A DNA stretch of 64,000 nucleotides, from positions 933,295-997,294 of the forward strand of contig WELB01000007.1 in assembly GCA_009602725.1 (NCBI GenBank), given 5' to 3'. The notes under the pieces were generated by a model. The model was not told where the DNA came from. It ran no database searches and saw only the letters and a program-made list of their open reading frames with translations. Made by a program: the position numbers and the translations under genes. Below are positions 62,601 to 64,000 of the stretch, piece by piece. Position 1 is the first letter of the stretch. Each line of letters opens with the position of its first letter. The DNA is from Spirogloea muscicola (Eukaryota > Streptophyta > Zygnematophyceae > Spirogloeales > Spirogloeaceae).

Positions 62601-64000
62601 GAGGTGGCCAAAGCTGCGCAAGGGGAGCCGGCCGCTGCCCAGGAAGAGCAGCGGCAGAGCCTCTCGAGGTCGACACGAGGGGAGGAGACGGTGCAGCCGC
62701 AAGGCGAGGCGGAGGAGCGGAGGGCGGCGGGCGAGGCGGAGGAGCGGAAGCGCCTCGACGCAAATCCGAACCGCAGCCTCGGAGACATCCTGCGGCAGTG
62801 GCAAGAGCAGGTGCAGCTTCTGGGCGGCGCAGAGGAGGCGAGAGAAGGGGATGCTGGAGTGGCGGAGGAGGAGGAGGAGCAGGACGGCGACTGCGACACC
62901 GATTACCGGCAGTCGAAGGAGTATGAGTATGTGGGCAAGCAAGAGGTGGGTGGGGATCAGGCGCTGGGCGCAGCTACGGAGGAGCAGCTCCTCCAAGAGC
63001 GGCACCGGCGGAACGACGGCCTTGACAAGGAGATGGACGGTGCGCAGCGGCCTGCCGAAGTCCTCGCAGAGGAAGCCACGGAGGTTACAATGGAGGAGGC
63101 TGTGACTAAGCCCGAGCCACAGAAGCGCAGCGGCAGACTGCTCGGCAAGTCCACTATTGACCAGGACGATGAACTCAGAGCAGACGGTCTCTCACCTGAC
63201 GATGAAGTCGATGAGTACGACTACGATGTGGAGATGGAGGAGGAGGAGGCTGCAGATGGTAGCCGCGAGGCGCCGGCCGTGTCGAGCTTTGTGGCTGTCC
63301 GCCAGATGAGTGCTCTGGAGGAAGCTGCGCCCAGGCTGTCGGAGCAGGATGCGCAGGAGGTCCGAAGAGACGTGGAGCATGAGGTCTACCAGTGGCAGAG
63401 TGGGGGCGAGGAGCAGGGGCTGCGCATGGAGCGAGGTCGGGCAGCCTGGCAGCACCTGGAGCAGCTGACAGGCCGGCTGGCCATGGAGCTCGCCGAGCAG
63501 CTGCGGCTTATCCTCGAGCCGACGCTGGCCACGAAGCTGGCCGGGGATTACCGTACGGGCAAGCGCATCAACATGAAGAAGGTGCGAGCCACCTCTTAGT
63601 GATGCTTGTGCCCGATGTGAGTTAAAATTAGTTAAGAATAGTTAAGTAAAGCTACGATTTTTTCCCAGGTCCTTGTGTACTCCTGGAACAGACTGCAATT
63701 GCAAGACTGAGTACTTGTAGCTGCTACCCCTAAGCTCTTAGCAAAGCTTCTGCTTGGTGGGGGATGTTGTTCCGAAGCAAGTGCTTATTTTCATATGTCA
63801 TATTTTTGCTGCATTCAGGTGATTCCTTACATAGCCAGCCAGTTCCGGAAGGACAAGATATGGCTACGGAGGACCAAGCCGAACAAGCGGGACTATCAGG
63901 TCCTCTTGGCCATTGACGACTCGAGGTCCATGGCGGAGACGCGGTGCGGCCACCTGGCTCTGGAGGCCATGGCCACGATCGCCAAGGGACTGGGGCAGCT
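31253..64000 (+). CDS. MDN1: Midasin, giant AAA+ ATPase of 60S ribosome maturation (both ends missing)
   Basis: Midasin (yeast Rea1) strips assembly factors from pre-60S particles in nucleolus and nucleoplasm, coupling six AAA+ modules to a C-terminal MIDAS domain that grips Rsa4/Ytm1 UBL domains. Many small exons on the plus strand spell the whole order: N-terminal region, AAA1-AAA6 with Walker A at 32997, 36001, 38959, 41383, 44393 and 46373, a helical linker (about 49-61 kb), an Asp/Glu-rich region (61.2-63.3 kb) and the MIDAS start with LLAIDDSRSM at the window end. I could join exons in phase at most junctions tested, and no broken exon was found. The 5' end is in the gap at 31252; the 3' end is beyond 64000. 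With over 32 kb it fills half the window. Individual domains are listed separately. Gene identity is certain; the complete exon list is not. Confidence 0.97.
31490..31560 (+). mobile_element. LINE ORF-end remnant in a midasin intron
   Basis: The stretch translates as PVSGTASDHHVLTRSY plus stop, clearly related to the LSDVRLLTRNY and stop end of the LINE copies at 17-18 kb, with GTTACTGAGC after it. Little or no UTR is preserved. It is an old fragment of the same family. Confidence 0.5.
32900..34300 (+). other. MDN1: Midasin AAA1 module
   Basis: Walker A is EGPSGVGKSALI at 32997-33032. Further exons: 33266-33379 (VKVHLDDQMDSKTLLGTYVC, GEFRWQPGALTQ), about 33503-33625 with a Walker B-like FEDVD (GLWVVFEDVDMAPSEVLSAL), about 33985-34056 (VEAHPAFQMFATVTTG, sensor 1) and about 34156-34278 (SDVLRGLWTHVNIHPAADNE). 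The match to other midasins is close. Confidence 0.9.
35040..38330 (+). other. MDN1: Midasin AAA2 module and preceding helices
   Basis: The lead-in exons read DLLKLCKRLAALGASLLTGP and PVYRQHMAATIGSLWGVSVD. Walker A is VGETGTGKTAAVQWLARQAN (GETGTGKT at 36001). Then come MSQQSDSADLLGGFKPIES, a basic patch GPRKRKKRKQLDNA that may be a nuclear signal, Walker B GRWLLLDEINLAPADTLERL, sensor 1 FRIFACMNPATDVGKKDLPP, and the lid YSLRTLTRALEYTKSAVATY. Confidence 0.9.
38433..38525 (+). repeat. Short intronic tandem duplication
   Basis: GGCTGAGTGGATGAAA is repeated about 57 bases apart (near 38439 and 38493), each followed by a similar CTGTCT block. It lies just before a midasin exon. The copies differ by a few bases. 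Confidence 0.6.
38545..41050 (+). other. MDN1: Midasin AAA3 module
   Basis: The module begins with a long exon (TMEHLIAKHLLKQVGDSSPA to VRKYPILLQ). Walker A is GPTSSGKTSLIEYMAGRTGH at 38959, then EYLGSYVTDTAGRLKFQ, Walker B GYWIILDELNLAPSDVLEAL, sensor 1 FLLFATQNPPGIYGGRK and arginine finger VLSRAFRNRFMELHVDDIPE. Lid exons at about 40282-40413, 40560-40698 and 40970-41046 follow. Confidence 0.9.
39656..39782 (+). other. Probable GC-AG intron in midasin
   Basis: Protein continuity (ELFIPELQ then MTIKPHPHFLLFATQNP) puts the exon end at CTGCAG, followed by GCATGA rather than GT; the acceptor is TTGACAG. The donor is weaker than the AG|GCAAGT consensus, so the boundary is less certain than the VPS35 one. 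Confidence 0.5.
41290..43860 (+). other. MDN1: Midasin AAA4 module
   Basis: Walker A is LLVGDTGTGKTTVCQLLG (GDTGTGKT at 41383), with HTETSDFLG after it. Walker B is GNMILIDEISLAEDSILERL near 42169, sensor 1 FRLLATMNPGGDFGKKELSP and arginine finger ALRNRFTEIWVP near 42520-42600. Following exons give LSIRDLLSWVTFIKRAEPSI and MGLDEEVASQLRAKCFQFLL. Confidence 0.9.
44040..46270 (+). other. MDN1: Midasin AAA5 module
   Basis: The exon before Walker A reads PTTSRNAMRVLRAMQLPKA and joins in phase to VEGSPGIGKTSLVSAIAAAS (44390 onward). Then come GGEFAWSDGVFLQ, Walker B GDWVLLDELNLASQSILE (45017-45082), AEVYIPELGKSVKCPPSFRI with sensor 1 ACQNP (45309-45472), LPRSFLNRFTK and the lid exons 45666-45875 and 46040 onward (LDLVYLQRMRTAEDRRQVLA). 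Confidence 0.9.
46310..48835 (+). other. MDN1: Midasin AAA6 module
   Basis: Walker A is IIVGPAASGKTSLVRLLARL (GPAASGKT at 46373), then CHEYALTSSTDTTELLGCFE. The Walker B position reads GDWVVLDNANFCNPSV then LDRLNPLLEPGGCILVNERG. Asn replaces the Glu that serves as catalytic base in AAA2-AAA5, so this site may bind but not hydrolyse ATP. Sensor region FRLFLLMDPAAGDVSRAMRN follows. Most of it lies on one long exon (about 47258-48830). Confidence 0.9.
48983..61220 (+). other. MDN1: Midasin helical linker
   Basis: About 12 kb with many small exons encodes the long alpha-helical linker, which is poorly conserved. Readable exons include 48983 onward (GQPLLLEHGGHPPVAPSLEL), 49562-49857 (CDLVPTTESVVDDRREQGGP), 54060-54330 (ADQIASGLPQIVGKTMKRFA), 55523 onward (LSLILKPLAALLKRVGSLLD), 56760 onward (LEEFLQTASYGDFKRRLRML), 58200-58440 and 59740-59960 (NTSRKLPTIVTPAMRDLVAE). 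Introns are AT-richer than exons. Exact boundaries were not all resolved. Confidence 0.75.
61222..63300 (+). other. MDN1: Midasin Asp/Glu-rich region
   Basis: An exon from about 61225 (TAKLGYVLANLFCALFKDGY, GTGMGEGQGRKDVSDEIEDE) leads into one very long exon (61555-63581) with several hundred mostly acidic residues, interspersed with Gln/Lys. Motifs KDVSDEIEDEEQ and FDISSDEYEEHE are typical of midasins, in which this flexible tether carries the MIDAS domain. Codon use is very GC- and GAG-rich. Confidence 0.9.
63301..64000 (+). other. MDN1: Start of midasin MIDAS domain
   Basis: After the acidic tether the exon ends with LAEQLRLILEPTLATKLAGD and GKRINMKK (donor after 63581). The next exon, from about 63820, reads VIPYIASQFRKDKIWLRRTK and DYQVLLAIDDSRSMAE. 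DDSRSM is the metal-ion-dependent adhesion site (DxSxS) that binds Rsa4 and Ytm1. The domain is cut by the window end. Confidence 0.93.

Noticed and set aside
61770-63005. A 411-residue Leu-rich open frame on the minus strand
   Set aside because: It is the antisense shadow of the GAG/GAC-rich midasin acidic exon; codon bias alone keeps it open.

Overview
The window is nuclear DNA of a green plant-lineage protist, most likely a green alga. It holds GC-rich, intron-dense genes; a stand-alone plant-type EPSP synthase rather than a fungal AROM fusion; an RWP-RK factor with the RWPYRK core; a GT64 glycosyltransferase; and TTTAGGG-like telomere motifs inside introns. Species cannot be named from sequence alone. 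Exons below were joined by hand from GT-AG (and two GC-AG) junctions with matching codon phase.

Layout. 1-2.9 kb: RWP-RK transcription factor (+), with unplaced candidate exons upstream. 3.4-5.7 kb: GT64 glycosyltransferase (-). 5.8-12.3 kb: a block of R2-type (restriction-like-endonuclease) LINEs, with one long degenerate copy, one 5'-truncated copy and many tail-only fragments, ending about 10 bp from the terminator of a tRNA-Pro(UGG) gene (-). 12.8-15.1 kb: POLD3, the PCNA-binding subunit of DNA polymerase delta (+). 17.0-18.4 kb: a second LINE nest, in which one 5'-truncated copy carries three later insertions, two with 5-bp target duplications. 18.5-20.6 kb: EPSP synthase (+), of which only the C-terminal part is present. 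21.3-22.0 kb: TIM10 (-), in tiny exons. 22.3-28.9 kb: VPS35 of retromer (+), 22 exons, complete. 29.2-30.8 kb: small subunit of 3-isopropylmalate dehydratase (-). 30.8-31.25 kb: poly-A run plus assembly gap. 31.25-64 kb: midasin (MDN1/REA1), the giant six-AAA+ ribosome-maturation ATPase (+), from its N-terminal region to the first residues of the MIDAS domain; both ends lie outside what is readable.

The genes are housekeeping and do not form a pathway. TIM10/VPS35 and LeuD/MDN1 are head-to-head pairs that probably share promoters; EPSPS/TIM10 and VPS35/LeuD converge. The most unusual points are a probable U12-type intron in VPS35, the self-nesting LINE family with a common 3' hairpin, and the loss of the EPSPS N-terminal half beside LINE debris. 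Several missing first exons coincide with single N bases or the gap, so assembly quality matters for every claim of absence.
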